From assembly GCA_047623825.1 (NCBI GenBank), contig JBLHOS010000012.1:1-48467 (forward strand): DNA of 48,467 nucleotides. The letters run 5' to 3'. The DNA is from JBLHOS01 sp047623825. GTDB taxonomy: Bacteria; Pseudomonadota; Alphaproteobacteria; Rhodobacterales; Rhodobacteraceae. Below are positions 8,386 through 16,511 of this stretch, piece by piece; positions within the stretch are counted from its first letter, which is position 1; each line of letters begins with the position of its first letter. The translations under genes were made by a program, and so were the position numbers. The notes beneath the pieces were generated by a model. That model had not been told where the DNA came from. It did not search any database and saw only the letters and a list, made by a program, of their open reading frames with translations.

Positions 8386-8431
8386 GCCCCGATCGACAAA
8401 TGTGCGATCGGGGCGTCTGCCCGATTTCGGG
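8386..8431 (+). terminator. Tandem hairpins after the formate dehydrogenase gene
   Basis: A perfect 10-bp stem, GCCCCGATCG (8386-8395) with CGATCGGGGC (8405-8414), has a 9-base loop. A second small hairpin, CCCGA-TT-TCGGG (8420-8431), follows. There is no long T-run, so the intrinsic terminator call is moderate. The rest of the 215-base gap to the amidohydrolase shows no gene. Confidence 0.55.
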
Positions 8432-8548
8432 TAAATCCCAACGTGCACAAGCAACCACATAAAAAGTCATTGTAAATGGTTCAACACCCAGTCCTACATG
8501 GGGATCTGGATTTTGAATCAGCAAAATTGGCAAAACTGAAGGCGCATA

Positions 8549-9763
8549 ATGACCCCAAATCCGGATAGGTTTCTGGCTGATCTCCACCGGTTGCGCAGCT
8601 TTGGTGCGACAGGCAATGGCGTGATACGTCCCGCCTTTTCGGAGCTGGATATTCAAGCGCGGCTTTGGTTAGTCCGGCAGATCACAAAGATTGGACTGAC
8701 GCCGCATGTGGACCCAGCGGGAAATGTGTTTGGCTTGGCGGATGGTCCATCTTTGTTGATAGGTAGCCATACAGATACCCAGCCTGAGGGTGGATGGCTT
8801 GACGGTGCATTTGGTGTCATTGCTGCGCTAGAAATTGCACGGGCTGCTATCGAAAACGGTGGCCCAGCCATTTCGATCGTCTCATTTCAGGATGAGGAAG
8901 GGCGGTTTGGCGCCACCACCGGCAGTGATATCTGGTCTGGTAATCTAGACCTTGCTGAAGCTGACTTGTTTGCTGATCCCACCGGCCTGACCTTTGGTGA
9001 CGCACGCCAAGGACTGTCAGCAGTCATGGCCGACGGTTTCGTCGATCCAGCTCGATTTACTGGGTTCCTTGAGGGGCATATTGAGCAGGGTCCGAATTTG
9101 GATCTGGCGGGTGAGGCAATTGGCATCGTCACCTCGATCGTTGGGCTGCGGGAGCTTTGGGTCACTTTTGAGGGTGAGCAGAACCATGCGGGCACCACAC
9201 CGATGCACGCTCGTAGGGATGCGTTTTCTGGGGTGACGCGGACTGCGCAACTTCTGGATGAACGGTTTCGAAACATCGTTACGCCGCACAGTGTTTGGAC
9301 GATCGGTCATGTCACGCTGCATCCCAATGCGTCCTCGATTGTTCCCGGCAGGGCACAGTTTTCAATTCAGTGGCGCGACGCCGAAGCGGATAGACTGGAC
9401 CGAATGGAAATGGTGATTGAACAGATCCTCGCAGAGGTGTCCGCGACGACGGGACTGACGTACACCGTGGGCCAAAGGCATGAGCTGAAGCCAGTTTTGA
9501 TGAACGATGATTTGCGCGCCGCACTTGCGGCAGCTGCCCAGAAGATTGCACCAGGTCGCTGGCGGCATATGCCATCGGGCGCCTTGCACGATGCAACAAA
9601 TGTCTCACGACTGATGCCGGTCGCAATGCTGTTTGTCCCTTCGATCCGTGGGATCAGTCACTCGTTTGAAGAGGACACGGCTGAGGCCGATCTTATCGTG
9701 GGCCTAAAGGTGTTGGCGCGCGCCGCCGATCAGCTCCAATCGACATCACCCAAAAAGATGTAG
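8549..9763 (+). CDS. M20-family Zn-dependent amidohydrolase (HyuC/AllC-like)
   Basis: A 404-residue metallohydrolase of the N-carbamoyl-L-amino-acid hydrolase/allantoate amidohydrolase group. Metal-binding motifs are in order: GSHTDTQPEGGWLDG (His and bridging Asp), FQDEEGRFG (Glu-Glu), GHIEQGPNLD (His) and SGALHDATN (last His). The LREL segment followed by EGEQNHAGTTPM is the dimerisation/substrate loop typical of the family. The start ATG has GAAGG six bases upstream. It most likely cleaves a ureido or amide bond of a small nitrogen compound, but AllC, HyuC and related activities cannot be separated here. Its 3' end overlaps the convergent response-regulator gene by 34 bases. Confidence 0.85.
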   Translation: MTPNPDRFLADLHRLRSFGATGNGVIRPAFSELDIQARLWLVRQITKIGLTPHVDPAGNVFGLADGPSLLIGSHTDTQPEGGWLDGAFGVIAALEIARAAIENGGPAISIVSFQDEEGRFGATTGSDIWSGNLDLAEADLFADPTGLTFGDARQGLSAVMADGFVDPARFTGFLEGHIEQGPNLDLAGEAIGIVTSIVGLRELWVTFEGEQNHAGTTPMHARRDAFSGVTRTAQLLDERFRNIVTPHSVWTIGHVTLHPNASSIVPGRAQFSIQWRDAEADRLDRMEMVIEQILAEVSATTGLTYTVGQRHELKPVLMNDDLRAALAAAAQKIAPGRWRHMPSGALHDATNVSRLMPVAMLFVPSIRGISHSFEEDTAEADLIVGLKVLARAADQLQSTSPKKM

Positions 9764-10431
9764 CCTGCCCCGTAGATCGTTTTGATCAATCTAGGGTTCT
9801 TGGGATCTTCGCGCAGCTTGGTGCGAAGCCGCGAAATCCGGACATCCATTGCCCGGTCAAAGCTTTCACCAGCAGCGCCGCCCAACGTTTCTTGCATATG
9901 CTGGCGAGAGATTAGGCGTTTTGGGCTATCCAGAAACAACCGCAAAACCTCACCCTCGGCATGGCTGAACCCAACTTCGTCGCCGTTTTCCGCCAGCAAG
10001 ACGTAGCGATCAAAGAATACGGTCCAACCAGAAAATCGCGCTGTCTGGGACGACTTTTCCTTTGGACGTTGCTGACGGACGCGGGCCCTGACACGGGCGA
10101 CGACCTCAGCGGGATCAAAGGGTTTGATGATATAGTCATCTGCACCTAACTCTAACCCGGTCACTTTGTCTTGAACCTGTGCACGACCAGAAATGATGAT
10201 GATCGACGCACCAGACTCGAGCGCCAATCGGTGCACCACTGCCAGCCCATCCCTGTCCGGCAATCCCAGATCGACAAGACATACGTCGGGGGTGGTTGTC
10301 CGCAAGGCGGCCTCAAATTCAGTCGCTCGTGAATAGGCGGCAGTCCGAAACCCCGCCTCGGTCAGGGCTTCGGACAACATCATCCGTATCTGCGGCTCAT
10401 CATCAAGAATTGTCACCAATTCACCAGTCAT
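9730..10431 (-). CDS. Response regulator transcription factor, OmpR/PhoB type
   Basis: A 233-residue two-domain regulator. The receiver domain (about 5-120) has the acidic pair LDDEP, the phospho-acceptor Asp54 in VDLGLPD, the switch serine in IIISGRAQ and the lysine in DDYIIKPFD. The C-terminal winged helix has the recognition-helix region FDRAMDVRISRLRTKL and the wing KTIYGAGYIF. The gene starts inside the stop of the hybrid kinase (ATGA), so the pair is translationally coupled and almost certainly functions together. The coupled kinase faces the acyl-CoA synthetase/ABC transporter operon, which makes that operon the natural target. Confidence 0.93.
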   Translation of the reverse strand: MTGELVTILDDEPQIRMMLSEALTEAGFRTAAYSRATEFEAALRTTTPDVCLVDLGLPDRDGLAVVHRLALESGASIIIISGRAQVQDKVTGLELGADDYIIKPFDPAEVVARVRARVRQQRPKEKSSQTARFSGWTVFFDRYVLLAENGDEVGFSHAEGEVLRLFLDSPKRLISRQHMQETLGGAAGESFDRAMDVRISRLRTKLREDPKNPRLIKTIYGAGYIFLGDVDWS

Positions 10432-12368
10432 GCTACCACCTGCGTCGCCAAAAGATGCAACAGCGTTTGCGGCTCAAAGGGCTTGGATAAAACGGGCCAA
10501 CGGCTGGCACCACGCGTCCGCAGCGGGTGTGTAATTGGCAGTGACGTCATCAATGCAAGGCGCAATTGCGGTTGATTTGTCGATACTCTCTCCAAAAGAT
10601 CGACGCCGGTCATATGGCTTGAGAGGCGAATGTCAGACAGAACCATGTCCAGCCCCGGCAATTCGGTCAAACTTAGCCCTTCTTCGGCGCTTCCGGCTTC
10701 TATCACTTGGTGACCCAGATCTATTAGCAAATCCCTGATCGAGGCGCGTAATTCGGCGCTGTCCTCAACCAATAGGATTAAGAGTTGGCGTGGCTCTTGA
10801 GTGGCTGTGCGTAGTGGCAGTCGAAGCGTTATGCAGGCCCCAATTGGTGTGTTGGTCAGTTTAACATGGCCACCTGATGATTTAATTAAGTCATAGACCA
10901 TCGATAGGCCAAGGCCGGAACCAGCATCGCCTTTGGTTGAGAAGAATGGGTAAAGACCTGAGGCCAACGCCTCCTTGGAAAACCCCGATCCGGTATCCTG
11001 CACGGTGAATTCCAACCAGGTGTCTCGCACGGCCGCTGCCGTTATCTTGATCTCACCCGGGGCGTTCCCGATCGCGTCTTTGGCGTTCAAAACTAGGTTC
11101 AGCAGGCTGTCCTGCAAAGATCCTGAGTCTAGCATCAAGCGCTGATCCGTAAAGTCATGGGTGATGTTTAGCGCAACGCCGGGCGGTAGGGTCGCCTGTG
11201 CAAGCGGTGTGAATGTATCGAGGAAACTAGCAATATCGCACGGGACCAGCGCCACATCGCGCGGCCCTGACATTCCTGCAATCCGATTCAGAAGTGTCCC
11301 GCCACGGCGGGCGGCAGCTTTGGTTGCCTCAGTTAGCTCCACTGCACGTGCTGGCAGATCAAATTTCTCTAGCCGGCCTTGAAGCCCAAGGATGATCGTC
11401 AAGAGGTTGGCAAAATCATGGGCAAGTCCACTTGTCAGTTGGGCTGCCAATTCACGCTTGTGCGTCTGCGCTAAAGCAGCCCGCGCCTGCGTTTCTTCGG
11501 TCACATCCGTGGACAACAGATAAACGCCGTTAATATCGCCACCCTCTGTGCGATCTGGCGTAAAGGCGGTGCGGATCCGCTTGCCACTATCGTGATCGGT
11601 AAACTCAAGGACCGTAGCCTCACCCGCCAGCGCACGTTCTATCCGGGGCCCGATCTGGCGTCCGGCATGTGGTCCAAGCGCATCGACATAATGCAATCCC
11701 ACGATGTCATTGTCGCGACCCGGCAGGATGTTTGCGAGGCGACGATTGGTATAAGTATACCGCTTGTCCAGATCGATATGGGCGATATGGGCCGGGGTCA
11801 TTTCGGTGGTGACGCGGATTCGCGCTTCCATTTCAGTCAGCTCGCGTTTGGCTTCTTCGAGTTGGGCAATAGTCGCCTCAAGCTGCCGGTTGGTTTGGGC
11901 CAGCTGCTCAGAGTGGGTCAGGAGCTGATCAGAGAGTTCTTCTGATCGCCCCCGCAGCAACTTCTCCTGGCGCTTGATTGAGGTGATGTCGGTATAGACC
12001 GTCACCCACCCGCCCTCGGGCAGGGGGCTGCCCTCAACACTGATGGTGCGGCCGTTTGATCTTGTTCGTTCTACATAATGCGGAACGAAGGCGCGGGCCT
12101 GATCGACCCGATCTTGAACAAATTCGGATACGTTGGCCACGTTGCCATACTCACCACTGGTTGCAAGAAATTGAATTGTGTCTTCAAAGCTGGCGCCGGG
12201 CGTGACCAGATTTAGCGGCAACCCGAACATCTGTTTAAATGGCCGGTTCGACAATACAAGACGCAGGTCATTGTCATAGATCGACAAGGCCTGCTGGATC
12301 AGGTTCAACCCGGCTTGGGTCATTTGCGCTGTTTGATCTCGTCTTAGCATAAACACCTCATGGTCCAT
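10428..12368 (-). CDS. PAS-domain hybrid histidine kinase with C-terminal receiver
   Basis: About 646 residues, apparently soluble, with no membrane segment. An N-terminal PAS domain (SIYDNDLRLVLSNRPF) is followed by a coiled coil (EELSDQLLTHSEQLAQTNRQ and onward), a second PAS domain (HIDLDKRYTYTNRRL), a dimerisation/phosphoacceptor helix (LTSGLAHDFANLL, His about 317), an ATPase domain (NAKDAIGN; DTGSGFS; GSGLGLSMVYDL) and a receiver domain with Asp in VLSDIRLS near residue 576. Asn-for-Asp choices in the H-box place it in the HWE-unlike, DFANLL hybrid group. The start is uncertain: GTG 12377, ATG 12368 (GGTGG upstream) or ATG 12350 (GAGGTG upstream). A cytosolic kinase with two PAS domains probably senses an intracellular ligand or redox state. 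Confidence 0.9.
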   Translation of the reverse strand: MDHEVFMLRRDQTAQMTQAGLNLIQQALSIYDNDLRLVLSNRPFKQMFGLPLNLVTPGASFEDTIQFLATSGEYGNVANVSEFVQDRVDQARAFVPHYVERTRSNGRTISVEGSPLPEGGWVTVYTDITSIKRQEKLLRGRSEELSDQLLTHSEQLAQTNRQLEATIAQLEEAKRELTEMEARIRVTTEMTPAHIAHIDLDKRYTYTNRRLANILPGRDNDIVGLHYVDALGPHAGRQIGPRIERALAGEATVLEFTDHDSGKRIRTAFTPDRTEGGDINGVYLLSTDVTEETQARAALAQTHKRELAAQLTSGLAHDFANLLTIILGLQGRLEKFDLPARAVELTEATKAAARRGGTLLNRIAGMSGPRDVALVPCDIASFLDTFTPLAQATLPPGVALNITHDFTDQRLMLDSGSLQDSLLNLVLNAKDAIGNAPGEIKITAAAVRDTWLEFTVQDTGSGFSKEALASGLYPFFSTKGDAGSGLGLSMVYDLIKSSGGHVKLTNTPIGACITLRLPLRTATQEPRQLLILLVEDSAELRASIRDLLIDLGHQVIEAGSAEEGLSLTELPGLDMVLSDIRLSSHMTGVDLLERVSTNQPQLRLALMTSLPITHPLRTRGASRWPVLSKPFEPQTLLHLLATQVVA

Positions 12369-12422
12369 GGCTACCACCCGGATCGTGTTACAGCCAAGCC
12401 CCTACGAGTTGGTAACAATTCG

Positions 12423-12445
12423 TTAGGATTTGGCAAAAATTAGGA
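12423..12445. repeat. Direct TTAGGA repeats in the kinase/acyl-CoA synthetase intergenic region
   Basis: TTAGGA occurs at 12423-12428 and again at 12440-12445, 17 bases apart start to start. Direct repeats are the usual target style of OmpR-type regulators, although the spacing here is longer than the common 10-11. The repeats lie between the kinase start and the operon it faces. Function is inferred. Confidence 0.3.
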
Positions 12446-12490
12446 AATCTTTGACCTTCAGAAATTTTGTGACACGATACGTTTGTGAGA

Positions 12491-12509
12491 GTCGTGAGCA
12501 TAGCACGAC
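12491..12509. promoter_or_regulatory. Inverted repeat upstream of the acyl-CoA synthetase
   Basis: GTCGTG (12491-12496), a 7-base spacer and CACGAC (12504-12509) form a perfect 6-bp dyad about 40 bases before the TTG start. A second small dyad, CCGGCA-CT-TGCCGG (12518-12531), sits immediately before the ribosome binding site. The first could be an operator; the second could mask translation. No known regulator is assigned. Confidence 0.4.
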
Positions 12510-12546
12510 CCGCGACGCCGGCACTTGCCGGTGAAGGGAGGAAATT

Positions 12547-14523
12547 TTGGCTAATCTGACACCGGCATTGGGGATGTCTGCGTCTATTCCTGCATTGCTT
12601 GCACGGAATGCGTCGCAGTTTGGGTCAAAACCCGCATACCGCGAAAAAGAATTTGGTATCTGGCAAACTTGGACTTGGGCTGAGGTCGCTGATGAGATCG
12701 AGGCGATGGCCTTGGGGTTTCTGGCACTTGGAATTGAGCGCGGCGAACACGTTGCCATCATCGGTCGCAACCGCCCCGCGCTTTATTGGAGTATGGTTGC
12801 CGTCCAAAAGGTCGGCGGCGTTCCCGTCCCACTGTACCAAGACGCAGTCACCGAAGAGATGGCTTACGTTCTTGAACATTGCTCCGCGCGTTTTGTCGTC
12901 GCGGGTGATCAAGAACAGGTCGACAAGGTTCTTGAGGTTCAGGCATCTGTCCCGTTCATCGAACACATTATTTATCATGATACGCGTGGGCTGCGGAAAT
13001 ACGATCACTCCAAGCTGCACGCCTTGGCAGACGTCAAAGCCGAAGGTCGCGCGGCGCATGAACGGCTTAAAACTGAACTACGCACTCGTGAGGCTGAGCT
13101 GACCGAAGCTTCGACCTGCGTGATGCTGTATACCAGTGGCACAACTGGCAAACCCAAGGGTGTGGTTTTGTCGAACCGAAATATTATTGAGACGTCCAAG
13201 AATTCCTGTGAATTTGATCATCTGCGGCCTGGTGACGAAGTTCTGGCTTATTTGCCAATGGCTTGGGTGGGTGATTTCATTTTCTCGATCGGTCAGGCTT
13301 ATTGGACCGGGTTTTGCGTGAATTGTCCTGAAAGTGCTGAGACGATGATGACCGATCTTCGTGAGATCGGGCCGACTTATTATTTTGCGCCACCGCGCGT
13401 GTTTGAAAGCCAGCTGACCAATGTGATGATCCGGATGGAAGATGCCAGCCGGATGAAGAAGTGGTTGTTCGATATCTTTATGGCGCAAGCGAAAAAAGTT
13501 GGACCGCGAATTTTGGACGGTGAGCCCGTCCGCGCATTTGACCGATTCAAATACATGCTTGGCGAATATTTAGTCTATGGGCCGCTAAAAAATACACTCG
13601 GGTTCAGCCGCGTTCGCGTTGGATATACTGCGGGTGAGGCGATCGGCCCTGAGATCTTTGATTTTTACCGTTCGCTCGGGATCAACCTCAAACAACTCTA
13701 TGGTCAAACTGAGGCCAGCGTCTTCATCACGCAGCAACCCGATGGTCAGGTCCGGTCCGATACGGTCGGTGTGCCGTCTCCGGGGGTTGAGCTTAGGATC
13801 GCTGAAAACCGGGAGGTTTTTTATCGCTCCCCCGGGGTTTTCGTGCGGTATTTCAAGAATGATGAAAGTACTGCATCCACTAAGGATGCTGATGGCTGGG
13901 TGGCCACGGGCGACGCTGGTTTCATCGAAGAAGATACTGGTCATCTGCGGATTATCGATCGGGCCAAAGACGTGGGCAACATGGCCAACGGAAATCTTTT
14001 TGCGCCGAAATACGTTGAAAACAAACTGAAATTCTTTCCCAATATTTTGGAAGCGGTCGTTTTTGGTGCTGACCGAGAGTTCTGTACTGCGTTTATCAAT
14101 ATTGATCTGACGGCGGTCGCCAATTGGGCCGAGCGCAATAATATCGCCTATGGATCCTACCAAGAACTGGCGGGCCATCCCCAGGTGATGACGACGATCC
14201 GCGATCATATCGCTGAGGCAAACCTATCGGTTGCCGAGGATGCGATGTTATCGGGCTGTCAGGTCAAACGCTTTTTGATTTTGCACAAGGAGCTGGATGC
14301 CGATGATGGTGAGATGACCCGTACCCGCAAGGTGCGCCGACGGATCGTCGAAGAGAAATTCATCGACCTGATCACCGCACTTTATGATGGGTCAACCCAG
14401 CAATACACCGAGACCGAAGTCACCTATGAAGACGGTCGTAAGGGCAAAATCTCAGCCACTTTGCAGATTATGGATGTCGCGACGGTGAACCAGCCTGACG
14501 CCCAGAAGGTAGCCGCAGAATGA
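12547..14523 (+). CDS. Long-chain acyl-CoA synthetase-like AMP-dependent ligase
   Basis: A 658-residue ANL-superfamily ligase, the size of bacterial FadD15/Faa-type enzymes. The AMP/phosphate loop YTSGTTGKPKG is near residues 196-206, the adenine motif LYGQTEAS near residue 384, and DGWVATGDAGF followed by IDRAKD marks the hinge near residues 450-480. The start is TTG at 12547, with GGGAGG 5 bases upstream; no ATG is better placed. The reaction is carboxylate + ATP + CoA to acyl-CoA. Its stop overlaps the LivG-like start (ATGA), tying activation to transport. Ligases of this type sit at the head of HAAT transporter operons in many proteobacteria. The substrate may be a fatty, branched or aromatic acid. 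Confidence 0.88.
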   Translation: MANLTPALGMSASIPALLARNASQFGSKPAYREKEFGIWQTWTWAEVADEIEAMALGFLALGIERGEHVAIIGRNRPALYWSMVAVQKVGGVPVPLYQDAVTEEMAYVLEHCSARFVVAGDQEQVDKVLEVQASVPFIEHIIYHDTRGLRKYDHSKLHALADVKAEGRAAHERLKTELRTREAELTEASTCVMLYTSGTTGKPKGVVLSNRNIIETSKNSCEFDHLRPGDEVLAYLPMAWVGDFIFSIGQAYWTGFCVNCPESAETMMTDLREIGPTYYFAPPRVFESQLTNVMIRMEDASRMKKWLFDIFMAQAKKVGPRILDGEPVRAFDRFKYMLGEYLVYGPLKNTLGFSRVRVGYTAGEAIGPEIFDFYRSLGINLKQLYGQTEASVFITQQPDGQVRSDTVGVPSPGVELRIAENREVFYRSPGVFVRYFKNDESTASTKDADGWVATGDAGFIEEDTGHLRIIDRAKDVGNMANGNLFAPKYVENKLKFFPNILEAVVFGADREFCTAFINIDLTAVANWAERNNIAYGSYQELAGHPQVMTTIRDHIAEANLSVAEDAMLSGCQVKRFLILHKELDADDGEMTRTRKVRRRIVEEKFIDLITALYDGSTQQYTETEVTYEDGRKGKISATLQIMDVATVNQPDAQKVAAE

Positions 14524-15341
14524 CCGATATGAACCATGAGCCTTTTACCACGTCAGACGGGCGTACAATTGGTAACGCCTTGTTGGAAATGCGTAACATT
14601 ACGTTACGGTTCGGTGGAGTGGTCGCGATCAAGGACATTTCGTTTGATATCCGTGAGGGTGAGATCCGGGCCATTATCGGGCCGAACGGGGCTGGAAAAT
14701 CCTCAATGCTGAACGTCATCAGTGGGTTCTATCACCCCCAAGACGGTCAGGTTCTGTATCGGGGCAAGGTTCGCCCCCAGATGCGGCCTTATCAGGTTGC
14801 ACGGCTTGGCATCGCACGGACGTTTCAAAACATCGCCTTGTTTGAAGGGATGACCGTTCTGGATAACGTGATGACTGGGCGTTTGAACCATATGAATGCG
14901 TCGGTCCTGCAACAGGCAATGTGGTGGGGCAAGGCGCAACGCGAAGAGGTGGAGAACCGCCGAAAAGCTGAGGAAGTCATTGATTTTCTTCAGATACAAC
15001 ACATTCGCAAAACCCCGGTTGGGCGGTTGCCCTACGGCCTGAAAAAGCGCGTCGAGCTGGCGCGTGCGTTGGTGGCTGAGCCCAAGATTTTACTACTGGA
15101 TGAGCCAATGGCGGGAATGAACGTTGAGGAAAAAGAGGATATGTCCCGCTTTATCCTAGATGTGAATGACGAATTTGGCACGACTATCGCGCTGATCGAG
15201 CATGACATGGGTGTTGTCATGGACCTAAGCGACCGGGTGGTCGTGATGGATTACGGCAAGAAAATCGGTGACGGCACCCCCGAAGAAATACGCGCAAACC
15301 CAGCCGTGATTGACGCCTATCTGGGGGTCGCACATGACTGA
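14520..15341 (+). CDS. livG: ABC transporter ATP-binding protein, LivG type
   Basis: 273 residues. Walker A is GPNGAGKSS near residues 53-61, followed by Walker B ILLLDEPMAGM and the switch histidine in LIEHDMG. The signature region reads LPYGLKKRVELARAL, a degenerate LSGGQ as is usual in LivG-like proteins, and the C-terminus carries the typical IRANPAVIDAYLG tail. The gene overlaps the acyl-CoA synthetase by 4 bases. It is one of two ATPases of the hydrophobic-amino-acid-type (HAAT) importer encoded here and would energise uptake through the LivH/LivM pore on the cytoplasmic side. Confidence 0.9.
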   Translation: MTDMNHEPFTTSDGRTIGNALLEMRNITLRFGGVVAIKDISFDIREGEIRAIIGPNGAGKSSMLNVISGFYHPQDGQVLYRGKVRPQMRPYQVARLGIARTFQNIALFEGMTVLDNVMTGRLNHMNASVLQQAMWWGKAQREEVENRRKAEEVIDFLQIQHIRKTPVGRLPYGLKKRVELARALVAEPKILLLDEPMAGMNVEEKEDMSRFILDVNDEFGTTIALIEHDMGVVMDLSDRVVVMDYGKKIGDGTPEEIRANPAVIDAYLGVAHD

Positions 15342-15432
15342 ATTTGCCCCAAAACCCCGCATGCACAACCGATCAACAACCCATGCACATCCGATGCATA
15401 CGCAAATGCAACACCTGAGCGGAGGCCTCTGA
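15334..15432 (+). CDS. Putative 32-residue His/Met-rich mini-ORF between livG and livH
   Basis: This ORF starts with ATG inside the last codons of livG, has GGGGG six bases upstream, and ends with a TGA that overlaps the livH ATG (TGATG). It therefore exactly bridges the gap. The product would be 32 residues, with five His and four Met, mostly in the second half (THAHPMHTQMQH). I do not recognise it. It may be a real small protein, a translational coupler that carries ribosomes from livG to livH, or chance: a 90-base gap can be open by luck. The ribosome-binding sequence for livH (GGAGG, 15421-15425) lies within it. Confidence 0.35.
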   Translation: MTEFAPKPRMHNRSTTHAHPMHTQMQHLSGGL

Positions 15433-16418
15433 TGACCGAACAACTCGTCTTTGCGATGGAGGTTGCTCTGAATGGGCTAATGGCCGGGGTGATGTATTCC
15501 CTCGTCGCCCTTGGCTTTGTCCTGATTTTCAAGGCCTCTGGCATCTTCAACTATGCCCAAGGTGTGATGGCGCTGTTTGCTGCGATGACGCTGGTCGGTA
15601 TTCAGCAAGGTCAAGTGCCGTTCGCCCATCTGATCAATGAGATTTTTGGCACACAACTGCACTATTTTGGATGGATCGTGCCATCATTTCTGGCAATTAT
15701 ACTGACCGTCGGGGTGATGATCGTCTTTGCGCTGCTTGTGCAGAAATTCATCTTCAAACATCTGGTTGGGCAAGAGCCGATTATCTTGTTCATGGCGACT
15801 ATCGGGCTGGCCTATTTCCTCGAAGGGGTCAGCGACTTGATGTGGGGATCTGAAATCCGCCGTCTGGACATTGGCCTGCCGCAAGGCATCACTGAAATCA
15901 TCGACGAGACCACGTATGAATGGTTTGGCTACGGCTTCTTCATCGACAAGCTGGACATCGTTGCGGCGATTGTCGCCGCCGTTCTGGTTGGTGCGCTGGT
16001 CATGTTTGCGCAATACACCAAACAGGGTCGCGCAATGCGGGCAGTGGCAGATGACCATCAGGCGGCTTTGTCTGTTGGGATTTCGCTGAACTACGTTTGG
16101 ATCTTGGTCTGGTCGCTGGCGGGTTTTGTGGCCTTGGTTGCTGGCATCATGTGGGGTGCCAAGTCTGGCGTTCAATTTTCACTCAGCCTGATCGCGCTAA
16201 AGGCGCTGCCGGTGCTGATGCTGGGTGGGTTCACCTCAATCCCCGGGGCGATCGTTGGCGGTCTGATCATTGGGGTCGGTGAAGCCCTCTTCGAGTTCTC
16301 CGTTGGTCCGCTAATTGGGGGTGCGACCGAAAACTGGTTTGCCTATGTGCTGGCCCTTCTCTTTCTTGTCTTCCGGCCGCAGGGCCTGTTTGGCGAGAAA
16401 ATAATCGAGAGGGTCTGA
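15432..16418 (+). CDS. livH: Branched-chain amino acid-type ABC permease, LivH type
   Basis: A 328-residue polytopic membrane protein with about eight hydrophobic segments. The N-terminal GLMAGVMYSLVALGFVLIFK and FNYAQGVMAL are the LivH signatures, and the cytoplasmic EAA-like loop is near GRAMRAVADDHQAALSVGI. The C-terminal GAIVGGLIIGVGEAL and FRPQGLFG are also typical. ATG 15432 is preceded by GGAGG. Together with LivM it forms the translocation pore of the importer. Confidence 0.9.
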   Translation: MTEQLVFAMEVALNGLMAGVMYSLVALGFVLIFKASGIFNYAQGVMALFAAMTLVGIQQGQVPFAHLINEIFGTQLHYFGWIVPSFLAIILTVGVMIVFALLVQKFIFKHLVGQEPIILFMATIGLAYFLEGVSDLMWGSEIRRLDIGLPQGITEIIDETTYEWFGYGFFIDKLDIVAAIVAAVLVGALVMFAQYTKQGRAMRAVADDHQAALSVGISLNYVWILVWSLAGFVALVAGIMWGAKSGVQFSLSLIALKALPVLMLGGFTSIPGAIVGGLIIGVGEALFEFSVGPLIGGATENWFAYVLALLFLVFRPQGLFGEKIIERV

Positions 16419-16420
16419 GA

Positions 16421-16507
16421 ATGTGGTGCGCTAACGATATTTTGAGCCACGCCGCGCAAGCGGCACAGGGCCAGATGGTCCGTCAACAAATGATAAGGAA
16501 GGGCTGA
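16421..16507 (+). CDS. Putative 28-residue mini-ORF between livH and livM
   Basis: ATG at 16421 lies three bases after the livH stop, with GAGAGGG just upstream inside livH. The frame runs to TGA at 16505-16507, four bases before the livM ATG. The predicted product starts MWCANDILSHAAQAAQG and ends QQMIRKG; it could form one amphipathic helix. It contains ATA and AGG codons, which are uncommon in this genome's genes, a mark against it. It may only be spacer with the livM ribosome-binding site (GGAAGGG) at its end. Not recognised. Confidence 0.28.
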   Translation: MWCANDILSHAAQAAQGQMVRQQMIRKG

Positions 16508-16511
16508 GGCC

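Noticed and set aside
7832..8656. Minus-strand open frame of 274 codons
   Set aside because: It is antisense to the formate dehydrogenase C-terminus and the start of the amidohydrolase; it has no motifs and no ribosome-binding site.
15342..15425. Repeated ATGCA words in the livG-livH gap as a possible repeat array or binding-site cluster
   Set aside because: The copies are short, unevenly spaced and explained by His/Met codons of the mini-ORF; no regular unit was found.
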